In this document: positions 56,457 to 64,000 of the stretch, piece by piece
How the letters are laid out: every line of letters begins with the position of its first letter
How positions within the stretch are numbered: the first letter of the stretch is position 1
NCBI GenBank assembly: GCA_024643405.1
Contig: JAHENA010000003.1
Location: 30,249 to 94,248, forward strand
Length of the DNA stretch: 64,000 bases
DNA from: Flavobacteriales bacterium
GTDB taxonomy: Bacteria > Bacteroidota > Bacteroidia > Flavobacteriales > Flavobacteriaceae
Direction of reading: 5' to 3'
Position numbers and translations under genes: made by a program
The notes under the pieces: generated by a model
Told to the model about the DNA's origin: nothing
The model's input: the letters and a program-made list of their open reading frames with translations, nothing else
Database searches by the model: none

Positions 56457-58724
56457 ATGCAGAAAACCTATAAAATTCTTATCTCAGGACAAGTTCAAGG
56501 TGTAGGTTTTAGGCCATATGTGTATAATTTAGCTAAGGATTTTTTATTAAAAGGTTCTGTTTCCAATAATGAAAATGGGGTTATTATTTTAGTTCAGGGT
56601 TTAGATCAATCCGTTCAAGATTTTTATGATAGGTTAATTCATTTTCCGCCACAGGTTTCCAAAATCAGGGAGTGTTCAATCACAGAGATTCAGTTTATTT
56701 TATTTAATGAATTTAATATAGTTCCTTCAACAAAGGAAGGTCAGCTTAATGTAATATTGACACCAGATTTTGCCCTGTGTGATGATTGTAAAGACGATAT
56801 CAAAGATGTAGAGAATAGACGTTTTTCTTATCCTTTTACCACATGCGTAAATTGTGGACCAAGGTGGGCCATCACTGAAACTTTTCCTTTTGAAAGGAAT
56901 CATACCAGTATTGATGAATTTCCCATGTGTGAAACCTGTCAAGAAGAATTTGAAAATCCTTCGAATAGACGATTTCATTCACAAACCAATACCTGCTCAA
57001 CTTGTGGAATTAATTTAGATTTAATAAATCATCTGGGCCAACATATTCAAGTACAAAAGGATGAATTATTTAAGAAAGTTGCTTTTCTTTTAGAAGAAGG
57101 AAGTATCATTGCCATAAAAAACACCAGCGGTTTTTTGTTATGCTGTAATGCGGAAAATGAAAGCGCAGTTCAAAAACTTAGAGACAAAAAACAACGACCC
57201 AAAAAGCCATTCGCTGTTTTATATCCTTCCATCCATCATTTAAAGCATGAATTAGTAATAAGTGCTGAACAAGAAAAAAGTCTCCAATCTGTTGAAAGGC
57301 CTATTAATATTATTAACGCAATTGGTTATAAAGGTAAGATTCATTTAAGCAAAGTCGCACCAGGATTAAATCAAATAGGGGTAATGTTACCATATTCTGG
57401 CATATTGCAATTATTGGCTAATGAATTAAAATTTCCTATTGTGGCTACCAGTGGTAATATTCATGGCTCACCAATTATTAGTGATTTTGATGAGGCCTTT
57501 TTAAAACTAAGTCATGTGGCAGACTATTTCTTATACCACAATTTAAAAATTATTCACGCACAGGATGATTCTGTCGTAAAGTTCAGTAAAAAGTTTAGTA
57601 AAGAAGTGTTATTCCGCAGATCCAGAGGTTATGCGCCTAATTTGTTTAACATTTCTATAAAAGCAGATAAAAAAATTATGGCATTAGGGGCGCATTTAAA
57701 AAGTACTATTGCTTATGTGCCTAATGCATATGTTTATTTGAGTCAGTATCTAGGAAATCTGGATAATTATGATGTTTATCAGCGTTTTACAGATACTGCT
57801 TTAAATTTAATGGAAGTATTTGAACAGACGCCAGAAGTTCTTTTAGTTGATGCCCATTCAGGCTATCAGAGCACGATGTATGGTAAGGAATTGTCTGAAG
57901 AACTAATGATTCCATTATATAAAATTCAACATCATAAAGCACATTTTGCCTCAGTATTAGAAGAGCATCATTTATTTGGTTCCAAGGAACCTGTTTTGGG
58001 AGTTATTTGGGATGGTACAGGTTATGGTGATGATGGGCACATTTGGGGTGGAGAATTTTTTGAATACCATTCAAATAAAATAGAAAGGGTTTCCCATTTT
58101 GACTATTTTGATTGGCTTGCAGGAGATAAAATGTCGAAAGAACCTAGATTATCTTTCCTCTCTTTATCAAGATCTGAAATGAAAAATATTATAGAAAAGA
58201 AGTTTGAAACACATGAATTTGAGATTTATGAAAAATTGAAACTTAGAAATAAATTAAAAACGTCATCTGTTGGTAGATTATTTGATGCGGTTGCTTCCTT
58301 ATTAGGCATTTGTGACTTAAATACTTATGAAGGTGAAGCCGCTATTTTGATGGAAAATTATTTAGAGGATTATAATTTGGAGCATTGTAATCTCTATAGT
58401 TCAGTTTCAGATAATGGCCTAATTCCTACTAAAGAGTTATTTCATAATCTGTATTTAGATTTTAAAACGGGTAATTCAAAAGAAATGGTAATTGCTAATT
58501 TCTTTTACACTTTAGCATCATTAGTTTTTCAAATGGCTAAAAAAAACCATTATAAGCATATTGCTTTTAGTGGGGGCGTTTTTCAAAATACTACACTCAT
58601 AGATATGATTAAAGAAATAGGAGAAAAGGAATATAAATTATATCTTAACATAAACTTAGCTCCCAATGATGAAAATATTTCTTTTGGACAAATTATGTAC
58701 CATCTAAATTGCACAAATGAATGA
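56457..58724 (+). CDS. hypF: Carbamoyltransferase HypF
   Basis: The 755-residue protein makes the cyanide ligand donor from carbamoyl phosphate. The acylphosphatase domain is at the start (SGQVQGVGFRPYVYNLA). Zinc fingers follow (CDDCKDD, CVNCGPR, CETCQEE, CSTCGIN, about 107-185). Then comes a YrdC-like domain (LRDKKQRPKKPFAVLYPS) and a Kae1-like domain with LYKIQHHKAHFASVLEEH and WDGTGYGDDGHIWGGEF. The stop overlaps the hypD start (ATGA). Confidence 0.96.
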   Translation: MQKTYKILISGQVQGVGFRPYVYNLAKDFLLKGSVSNNENGVIILVQGLDQSVQDFYDRLIHFPPQVSKIRECSITEIQFILFNEFNIVPSTKEGQLNVILTPDFALCDDCKDDIKDVENRRFSYPFTTCVNCGPRWAITETFPFERNHTSIDEFPMCETCQEEFENPSNRRFHSQTNTCSTCGINLDLINHLGQHIQVQKDELFKKVAFLLEEGSIIAIKNTSGFLLCCNAENESAVQKLRDKKQRPKKPFAVLYPSIHHLKHELVISAEQEKSLQSVERPINIINAIGYKGKIHLSKVAPGLNQIGVMLPYSGILQLLANELKFPIVATSGNIHGSPIISDFDEAFLKLSHVADYFLYHNLKIIHAQDDSVVKFSKKFSKEVLFRRSRGYAPNLFNISIKADKKIMALGAHLKSTIAYVPNAYVYLSQYLGNLDNYDVYQRFTDTALNLMEVFEQTPEVLLVDAHSGYQSTMYGKELSEELMIPLYKIQHHKAHFASVLEEHHLFGSKEPVLGVIWDGTGYGDDGHIWGGEFFEYHSNKIERVSHFDYFDWLAGDKMSKEPRLSFLSLSRSEMKNIIEKKFETHEFEIYEKLKLRNKLKTSSVGRLFDAVASLLGICDLNTYEGEAAILMENYLEDYNLEHCNLYSSVSDNGLIPTKELFHNLYLDFKTGNSKEMVIANFFYTLASLVFQMAKKNHYKHIAFSGGVFQNTTLIDMIKEIGEKEYKLYLNINLAPNDENISFGQIMYHLNCTNE

Positions 58725-59815
58725 AGTATTTAACAGAATATAGAAATTTAGAGGCAACCAAAAATTATTTAGAGCTTATCCATAAAGTAGCTACCAAGAC
58801 ATGGAAAATCATGGAGATATGTGGCGGACAAACGCATGGATTGGTAAAAAATGGCATTCTAGAATTGTTGCCGGAATCTGTTCAGATGATTCATGGACCA
58901 GGTTGCCCTGTTTGTGTAACACCATTAAATTTAATTGATAAGGCTATTGAACTTTTAGAAAATGGTGTTATTGTATGTTCTTTTGGTGATATGATTAGAG
59001 TTCCAGGAAGCAAAAAAAGTTTATTGGAAGCCAAGTCAAATGGTGGAGATTTAAGAATTTTATATTCACCTATTGAGGCAGTAAAAATAGCAAAGAATAA
59101 TCCTGATAAAGAAGTCGTGTTTTTTGCAGTAGGATTTGAAACAACCGCACCGGCTAATGCACTCTCTGTTTTACATGCTCAAAAAGAAGGGCTTAAAAAC
59201 TACTCTATTTTGGTCTCACATGTATTGGTTCCTCCTGCAATGGAAGCTATTTTGGATGATAAGTTCTGTAAGATCAATGCCTTTTTAGGGGCTGGGCATG
59301 TTTGTGCTATTATGGGTTATAGAGAATATTTTCCGCTTGCTGAAAAATATAAAATACCTATAATAATAACAGGTTTTGAGCCACTTGATTTAGTACAGGG
59401 TATCTACATGGCGGTGAGTCAATTGGAAAAGGGAATTTATGAAGTTGAAAATCAATATTCCCGAGTGGTCAAGGAAGAAGGTAACATAGCGGCCTTAAAA
59501 GTTATTAATAAGGTATTTGAAGTAGGAGCTAGAGAATGGCGGGGCATAGGGGAGATTCCCAATAGTGGCTATGTTTTGACTCATGAATTCAAAAGTTTTG
59601 ATGCTGAAAAAAAATTTGGTATCAGTCATTTAAAAGTGCCAGAAAATCCTAATTGCATTGCAGGAGCTATATTAAAAGGGATAAAAAAGCCGCATCAATG
59701 CGACCAATTCGGTAAAAAATGTACACCTTCTAACCCATTAGGAGCGCCAATGGTTTCTTCAGAAGGAGCCTGTGCGGCATATTATCATTTTTCAAGTAAT
59801 TTAATGTCAGAATAA
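58721..59815 (+). CDS. hypD: Hydrogenase maturation protein HypD
   Basis: The 364-residue iron-sulfur protein assembles Fe(CN)2CO with HypC. EICGGQTHGLVKNGILELLP has the conserved Cys, and MIHGPGCPVCVTPL the next pair. CSFGDMIRVPGSKKSL and VGFETTAPANAL follow. The cluster cysteines are in the C-terminal part (NPNCIAGAILKG, HQCDQFGKKCTP, SEGACAAYYHF). It lies between hypF (overlap) and hypE (two bases). Confidence 0.96.
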   Translation: MKYLTEYRNLEATKNYLELIHKVATKTWKIMEICGGQTHGLVKNGILELLPESVQMIHGPGCPVCVTPLNLIDKAIELLENGVIVCSFGDMIRVPGSKKSLLEAKSNGGDLRILYSPIEAVKIAKNNPDKEVVFFAVGFETTAPANALSVLHAQKEGLKNYSILVSHVLVPPAMEAILDDKFCKINAFLGAGHVCAIMGYREYFPLAEKYKIPIIITGFEPLDLVQGIYMAVSQLEKGIYEVENQYSRVVKEEGNIAALKVINKVFEVGAREWRGIGEIPNSGYVLTHEFKSFDAEKKFGISHLKVPENPNCIAGAILKGIKKPHQCDQFGKKCTPSNPLGAPMVSSEGACAAYYHFSSNLMSE

Positions 59816-59817
59816 TA

Positions 59818-60843
59818 ATGGAAAAGGAAGAATTAGGATATGAAACTATACAACTTGGCCATGGAAGTGGAGGATTAATGACCCGTGACTTATTGGATAA
59901 AATTATTTTCAAATCATTCAGCAACCCCTATTTAGATCAAAAACACGATGGCTCTGTCATAAATATTAACGGTAGAATGGCCATTTCAACAGATAGTTTC
60001 GTGGTTTCTCCCATTTTTTTTAAAGGGGGTAATATTGGTGAATTAGCTGTTAACGGAACTGTAAATGATGTGGCCATGTGCGGTGCAATACCAAAATATT
60101 TATCATTAGCATTCATTGTTGAAGAAGGATTAAAAGTTGAGGATTTTATTACTATTGTTAATTCCATAAAAAAAGCAGCTGATGAAAGTGGCGTACAAAT
60201 AATAACAGGGGATACCAAGGTAGTAGAAAGAGGTAAAGGCGACAAAATATTTATTAATACCACAGGTTTTGGTGAAGTAAATTCTCACGCTAAAATTGCT
60301 TCTGAACACATTAAAAATGGTGATAAAATTCTTCTTAATGGTTTTGTCGCGCAACATGGTATGGCAATAATGTCACAAAGAGAAGGTTTAGAATTTGAAT
60401 CAACTATAGTTAGTGATACAACCAACCTCAATTTTTTAGTGAATGATTTAATTAACAAATTTGGAGATAAAATTCATCTTTTTAGAGATCCAACAAGAGG
60501 TGGTGTAGCCAGTGTTTTATCTGAAATTTCACAAGACATTAAAAAAGGGGTTCTTATTTATGAAGATAAGATTCCATTAGAGAAACAAGTTGCTGCGGCT
60601 TGTGAAATTTTAGGGCTTGACCCATTGTATGTTGCGAATGAAGGCGTCTTTATGGTAATTGTTGATGCTTCTATTCAAAATGAAGTATTGTTATTTATGA
60701 AAAATGATCCAAAGGGCAAAAATGCTGCCTATATTGGAGAAATAACGCAAGAACATCCTGGTAAAGTAGTCATGAAAAGTGCCATTGGTGGTAAGAGAAT
60801 TGTAAGTCCTTTAATAGGTGAACAACTGCCTCGTATTTGTTAA
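59818..60843 (+). CDS. hypE: Hydrogenase maturation protein HypE
   Basis: The 341-residue protein receives the carbamoyl group from HypF and dehydrates it to cyanide. The sequence has the PurM-like ATP-binding fold (GHGSGGLMTRDLLD, AISTDSFVVSPIFFKGG, VNGTVNDVAMCGAIPKYLS, FRDPTRGGVASVLSEIS). It ends in QLPRIC, the PRxC tail whose Cys carries the thiocyanate. Its stop codon overlaps that of the convergent UreH-like gene. Confidence 0.96.
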   Translation: MEKEELGYETIQLGHGSGGLMTRDLLDKIIFKSFSNPYLDQKHDGSVININGRMAISTDSFVVSPIFFKGGNIGELAVNGTVNDVAMCGAIPKYLSLAFIVEEGLKVEDFITIVNSIKKAADESGVQIITGDTKVVERGKGDKIFINTTGFGEVNSHAKIASEHIKNGDKILLNGFVAQHGMAIMSQREGLEFESTIVSDTTNLNFLVNDLINKFGDKIHLFRDPTRGGVASVLSEISQDIKKGVLIYEDKIPLEKQVAAACEILGLDPLYVANEGVFMVIVDASIQNEVLLFMKNDPKGKNAAYIGEITQEHPGKVVMKSAIGGKRIVSPLIGEQLPRIC

Positions 60844-61541
60844 GAAAAAAGCCAATATAAACCTATAATTATTGCAAAAAGACCACCTGAAAACCTAATT
60901 CCTTTGAATAAGGTGTCATTGTGCTCATTTTTACTAAATGAGGAAATTCTGCCAATAAGTATAGCAAATGAGGTCATTGCTAAAACAATTCCGCAACTAA
61001 AGCCAACTAAATAGGAAATTGAATCTATTTGACTTTTAAAACTGGCCACGGGTATAAAAAGCAAGAAATGTGAAATACCAGCTAAGCCATGTAAAAAGCC
61101 TATTGATAAAGAGGCAAAACCGCTTTGTTTTAATTGATGATTATGTGAATGGTGGTGAGAAGTTTCATGTTGATGAGCATGCTCATGTTTATGAATAGCC
61201 ACAGTATTATTACTATGCACATGTAAATGTTTGTGCTTTTTATCTTCTTTGAATATTTTGTAAAAAGACCAAGCTCCAATCAATAAAAGTACAATGCCAA
61301 CTAACTGCTCGCTATATCCGGAAATTGAATCAACAGGGATGAGTTCTCGGAATATTAAAAATAAAATTCCAATAGACAACATGCCCAATAAATGACCAAT
61401 CCCCCATAATAACCCTATTTTCCAGGCTTTTTTTTTGGATTCTATGGCAAATGGAATGACAGCAGCTAAATGATCTGGCCCAGTAATAACATGTAAAATA
61501 GACGCAATTAATGCGGCAATAAAGGGAAAAGAATCACTCAT
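60840..61541 (-). CDS. UreH-like nickel permease
   Basis: The 233-residue membrane protein has about six helices. HVITGPDHLAAVIPFAIESK at residues 18-37 is the helix 2 motif of UreH/NicO-like nickel transporters, and LSIGFLHGLAGISHFLLF is the repeat in the second half. A His-rich cytosolic loop (about 103-140) could bind nickel before transport. It lies next to the hyp genes and fits nickel supply for the hydrogenase. It reads toward hypE with overlapping stops, so it is controlled from its own promoter. Confidence 0.88.
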   Translation of the reverse strand: MSDSFPFIAALIASILHVITGPDHLAAVIPFAIESKKKAWKIGLLWGIGHLLGMLSIGILFLIFRELIPVDSISGYSEQLVGIVLLLIGAWSFYKIFKEDKKHKHLHVHSNNTVAIHKHEHAHQHETSHHHSHNHQLKQSGFASLSIGFLHGLAGISHFLLFIPVASFKSQIDSISYLVGFSCGIVLAMTSFAILIGRISSFSKNEHNDTLFKGIRFSGGLFAIIIGLYWLFS

Positions 61542-61575
61542 GCATAATTAATAAGTGAATTATTATAATACCTAA

Positions 61576-62043
61576 TTATTCAATTCTTACATAATTTTCG
61601 GCATAAATAAGGTTGCCCTCATCATCAACTTGAATCTGGGAAAATTTATCTTCTTCCAAAATTAATTTAAATGTGAATTTTCTTTCTTTTTTTATAGCTT
61701 CATTCATGGCTTTTGATCCGTAGTCTATCACCTCAGTTAAAGTACTATCGCCTATTTTGTAATCGCCATATCCAAACCAGTCCAATGTATCAGAATCTCG
61801 AAATCTGCTCCACATCACCTTTGTGTCAGAATACATTTTTATTTGTTTGTTAGATTCTGATGCAATAATGGTATCCACAACCAAATTATCAGCATAATTA
61901 TAAAAACTAATCTGTTTCCATGCACCTTTCATGGTTAATTCTTTAGATGCGACATTCATTTCATTTTCATCCATTTTTGTTTCAGAATTGTTCTTACATG
62001 AAACAATAAACGTTAAGCTAACGAAGAGTAAAATGGTTTTCAT
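61576..62043 (-). CDS. Small lipoprotein of unknown function
   Basis: The 155-residue product has a lipoprotein signal (LLFVSLTFIVSCKNN, Cys near residue 16). The body is a likely small beta barrel, lipocalin-like (MKGAWKQISFYNYADNL, QIKMYSDTKVMWSRF, DTLDWFGYGDYKIGD, FTFKLILEEDKFSQI). It is upstream of the nickel permease on the same strand, 34 bases away, so they may be co-transcribed. A role in nickel or hydrogen metabolism is not supported by any motif. Confidence 0.7.
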   Translation of the reverse strand: MKTILLFVSLTFIVSCKNNSETKMDENEMNVASKELTMKGAWKQISFYNYADNLVVDTIIASESNKQIKMYSDTKVMWSRFRDSDTLDWFGYGDYKIGDSTLTEVIDYGSKAMNEAIKKERKFTFKLILEEDKFSQIQVDDEGNLIYAENYVRIE

Positions 62044-62106
62044 AATAATAGAATTTTATGGTTGACTGATATCTAATTTACAAAAAAAAAGCGAATAACT
62101 AAATGT

Positions 62107-62148
62107 ATAGCAAGTTATTATAAATGCATAGTAAGTTTTGATAAATTG
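62107..62148 (+). promoter_or_regulatory. Tandem 21-base imperfect repeats upstream of trxB
   Basis: Two adjacent copies (62107-62127 and 62128-62148), each ATAG-C/T-AAGTT followed by an AT-rich ATAAAT, lie 26 bases upstream of the -7 element. The 21-base period equals two DNA turns, as for tandem regulator sites. Confidence 0.4.
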
Positions 62149-62173
62149 AACGTAAGTATTCCCTTAAAAATTC

Positions 62174-62181
62174 TACTTTTG
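62174..62181 (+). promoter_or_regulatory. -7 element of trxB
   Basis: TACTTTTG is a perfect TAnnTTTG, 23 bases before the trxB ATG. Confidence 0.6.
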
Positions 62182-62204
62182 CTATAGTATAAATAAATTT
62201 TATT

Positions 62205-63155
62205 ATGGGAGATAGTATTGAGAAAGTAAAATGTTTAATCATTGGCTCTGGGCCAGCGGGTTATACTGCAGCTATTTATGCTGCTAGAGCCAATATGAGC
62301 CCTGTTTTATATCAAGGTATGCAACCTGGAGGGCAATTGACTACAACTAATGAAGTTGAAAATTTTCCTGGATATCCAAACGGAATTACAGGACCAGAAA
62401 TGATGATTGAATTACAAGAGCAAGCAAAAAGATTTGAGGCAGATATTCGTGACGGATGGGTAACAAAAGTTGATTTTTCAGGAGATATTCATAAAGTATG
62501 GGTGAATGACACCAAAGAAATTCATTGTGAAACAGTTATTATTTCTACCGGGGCTTCTGCGAAGTATTTAGGATTAGAATCTGAACAAAAATATTTAAAA
62601 TTAGGAGGTGGTGTTTCTGCCTGTGCAGTATGTGACGGGTTTTTCTATAGAAATCAAGAAGTTGTGATTGTTGGTGCTGGGGATTCGGCTTGTGAAGAGG
62701 CTCATTATCTTTCAAAACTTTGTAAAAAAGTCACTATGATTGTTAGAAGAGATGAATTCAGAGCTTCAAAAATCATGGCGGAGCGTGTTAAGAAAACTGC
62801 AAATATTGAAATTTTATTTAACACTGAAACAGATGAGGTTTTAGGAGATGGACAAGTTGTTACGGCGGTAAGAGTTTTTAATAATAAAACGAATGAAAAG
62901 CATGAAATTCCTGCTACAGGTTTTTTTGTGGCCATTGGGCATAAACCTAATACGGACATTTTTAAAGACTATCTTAATTTAGATGCTACTGGGTATATTC
63001 TTAATAAACCAGGTACGTCAAAAACAAATGTGGATGGTGTTTTTGTTTCTGGAGATGCTGCCGATCATGTTTATAGACAAGCTATTACAGCTGCAGGTAC
63101 GGGTTGTATGGCAGCTTTAGATGCAGAACGCTATTTAGCCTCTAAAGAAAATTAA
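62205..63155 (+). CDS. trxB: Thioredoxin-disulfide reductase
   Basis: The 316-residue flavoenzyme uses NADPH to reduce thioredoxin. The FAD motif is IIGSGPAGYTAAIYAARANM (about 12-31). The redox pair is in SACAVCDGFFYRN (CxxC, about 142). The NADPH motif is VVIVGAGDSACEEAHYLSKL (about 154-173). GVFVSGDAADHVYRQAITAAG is the C-terminal FAD box (broken here for length: key residues GD near 283). The gene is monocistronic. Confidence 0.96.
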   Translation: MGDSIEKVKCLIIGSGPAGYTAAIYAARANMSPVLYQGMQPGGQLTTTNEVENFPGYPNGITGPEMMIELQEQAKRFEADIRDGWVTKVDFSGDIHKVWVNDTKEIHCETVIISTGASAKYLGLESEQKYLKLGGGVSACAVCDGFFYRNQEVVIVGAGDSACEEAHYLSKLCKKVTMIVRRDEFRASKIMAERVKKTANIEILFNTETDEVLGDGQVVTAVRVFNNKTNEKHEIPATGFFVAIGHKPNTDIFKDYLNLDATGYILNKPGTSKTNVDGVFVSGDAADHVYRQAITAAGTGCMAALDAERYLASKEN

Positions 63156-63172
63156 TAATTTCTTAAAGAGCT

Positions 63173-63215
63173 AAAAAATTAGTCTTGTTAAAATTTTACT
63201 GGGCTAATTTTTTTT
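63173..63215 (+). terminator. Terminator after trxB
   Basis: A 12-bp stem with one G-T pair (AAAAAATTAGTC at 63173-63184, GGCTAATTTTTT at 63202-63213) continues into a T run. Confidence 0.8.
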
Positions 63216-63232
63216 GCCTTTGAAAAAAAAAT

Positions 63233-63240
63233 TATTTTTG
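63233..63240 (+). promoter_or_regulatory. -7 element of tRNA-Pro(GGG)
   Basis: TATTTTTG is a perfect TAnnTTTG and ends 11 bases before the tRNA, so the primary transcript would have almost no 5' leader. Confidence 0.5.
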
Positions 63241-63250
63241 AATTTCAAAT

Positions 63251-63324
63251 CGGGATGTGGCGCAGTCCGGTAGCGTACACGGCTGGGGGCCGTGTGGTCG
63301 CAGGTTCAAATCCTGTCATCCCGA
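63251..63324 (+). tRNA. tRNA-Pro (anticodon GGG)
   Basis: A complete cloverleaf folds: acceptor CGGGATG with CATCCCG, anticodon stem CACGG/CCGTG with loop CTGGGGG (anticodon GGG at 63285-63287), and T arm GCAGG-TTCAAAT-CCTGT with one G-T pair. CCA is not encoded. Confidence 0.95.
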
Positions 63325-63438
63325 CAAAGTATTTTGCTCGTTTATATAAGTTCGTTATAAGAATATAGTTCGTGTTTATTCAATATTATTTTTTCATATA
63401 TTGTTATAACCATTTTTAACTTCTGAATTATATTTTTT

Positions 63439-64000
63439 TTGAATAATTTTTTGTCTCAATTTCTTAGGAAAGTAGTATTCATGGCATTACTAAATGTAAT
63501 GCCTTTTGTTTCTATGAGTCAAGAAGCAAATTATAATGAAAATTACTATAACTGGTTTGACAAGGCTATTGAAAAATCCAATTCTGGAATTTTTAATGGT
63601 ATTGTATACATTGAACATTACAGGATGTTAAATGAAAGACATAAGTTTTTTATTAATCCTAATTTTAGTAACGGGTCTGTAGTTTATGATGAACAACCGT
63701 TTTTTAATCTTGATTTAAAATATGATTTATTTGAGGACCAATTAATTTTAAGGCAAGTTAACACGCCTAATTCTCCCACAATTTTATTAGATAAAAATAG
63801 GATTTCAAGATTTTCAATTGAAGGGCATAATTTTCAAAAACTTGAATTTGAATTAAAAAATGAACTGAAAATAAATGGGTTTTATGAATTACTTATAAAT
63901 AATGATATTTTGAAATTATATAAAAAATATCATAAAAGGATTTTAAAAAGGACGAATAATAATATTCAATACTTTGAATTCATTGACCAAAACAGCTATA
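63439..64000 (+). CDS. Secreted protein of unknown function, truncated by window edge
   Basis: An open frame runs to the window end, about 187 codons. From a TTG at 63439 it reads MNNFLSQFLRKVVFMALLNV and continues to PFVSMSQ, a full signal peptide with a basic start. The first in-frame ATG (63481) would lose the basic part, so TTG is preferred, though not certain. The mature part has GIVYIEHYRMLNERHKFF, LKYDLFEDQLILRQVN and INGFYELLINNDILKLYKKY, a beta-rich pattern with many aromatics. This resembles secreted Bacteroidota proteins that lie near TonB or FecR genes, but no family is recognised. The frame was read by hand. Confidence 0.65.
   Translation, partial: MNNFLSQFLRKVVFMALLNVMPFVSMSQEANYNENYYNWFDKAIEKSNSGIFNGIVYIEHYRMLNERHKFFINPNFSNGSVVYDEQPFFNLDLKYDLFEDQLILRQVNTPNSPTILLDKNRISRFSIEGHNFQKLEFELKNELKINGFYELLINNDILKLYKKYHKRILKRTNNNIQYFEFIDQNSY

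Overview
The window is AT-rich chromosomal DNA from a member of the Bacteroidota, most likely a Flavobacteriaceae species. The evidence is the gldI gliding lipoprotein gene, a type IX secretion sorting domain, a fused SecDF, very long signal peptidase I, conserved flavobacterial gene strings (ribH, two small membrane proteins, mutL, two rhomboids; parA-parB-DUF5683-dapB-lepB-wbqC), and repeated promoter elements of the Bacteroidota type TAnnTTTG. No rRNA, CRISPR array, insertion sequence, integrase or prophage gene was found. Almost everything is intact and tightly packed.

Region 1 (1-40.4 kb) is mainly housekeeping. It opens with a truncated TPR sensor kinase and two secreted proteins. Then come gyrB, a DUF6588 protein, mdh, secDF, a PurD-like ATP-grasp/GNAT pair, and a leftward envelope block (NrnA-like DHH phosphoesterase, gldI, a cyclophilin-FKBP fusion, lgt, a DUF192 lipoprotein). 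ndk, a cold shock gene, recF with a small lipoprotein and a DUF721 gene, and the ribH-mutL-rhomboid string follow. Next are a leftward string of parA, parB, DUF5683, dapB, lepB, wbqC-like and DUF6122 genes, an M16 peptidase, and a leftward operon of udk, a DivIC/FtsB-like gene and the two methylmalonyl-CoA mutase subunits with a lipoprotein gene between them.

Region 2 (40.6-63.3 kb) lies between two tRNA-Pro genes (anticodons TGG and GGG) and is richer in accessory functions. It holds a SLC13-type carboxylate transporter, then a heavy-metal efflux system: a membrane fusion protein, and a 1440-residue protein joining a CzcA-type RND pump to a TolC-like outer membrane factor. A histidine kinase/response regulator pair follows. 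A complete-looking uptake [NiFe] hydrogenase locus comes next: hypC, hypB and hypA leftward, and small subunit, large subunit, cytochrome b, maturation protease, hypF, hypD and hypE rightward. A UreH-like nickel permease closes it. The small subunit has all six cysteines expected for the oxygen-tolerant proximal cluster. trxB and a truncated secreted protein end the window.

The cells therefore look able to oxidise H2 under air, feed electrons through cytochrome b to quinone, and handle nickel at three levels: import (UreH-like), storage and insertion (His-rich HypB, HypA), and possibly efflux (CzcA-type pump). The most useful regulatory observation is an identical direct-repeat element, CTTAA-N6-CTTAA, upstream of both the pump operon and the response regulator gene, with a third copy over the kinase stop codon. 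It is a strong candidate for the regulator's binding site. I did not find a system that I can call wholly new. The best leads are this regulatory element, the pump-outer membrane factor fusion, the hydrogenase leader, and a possible frameshifted start in a small gene after ribH.
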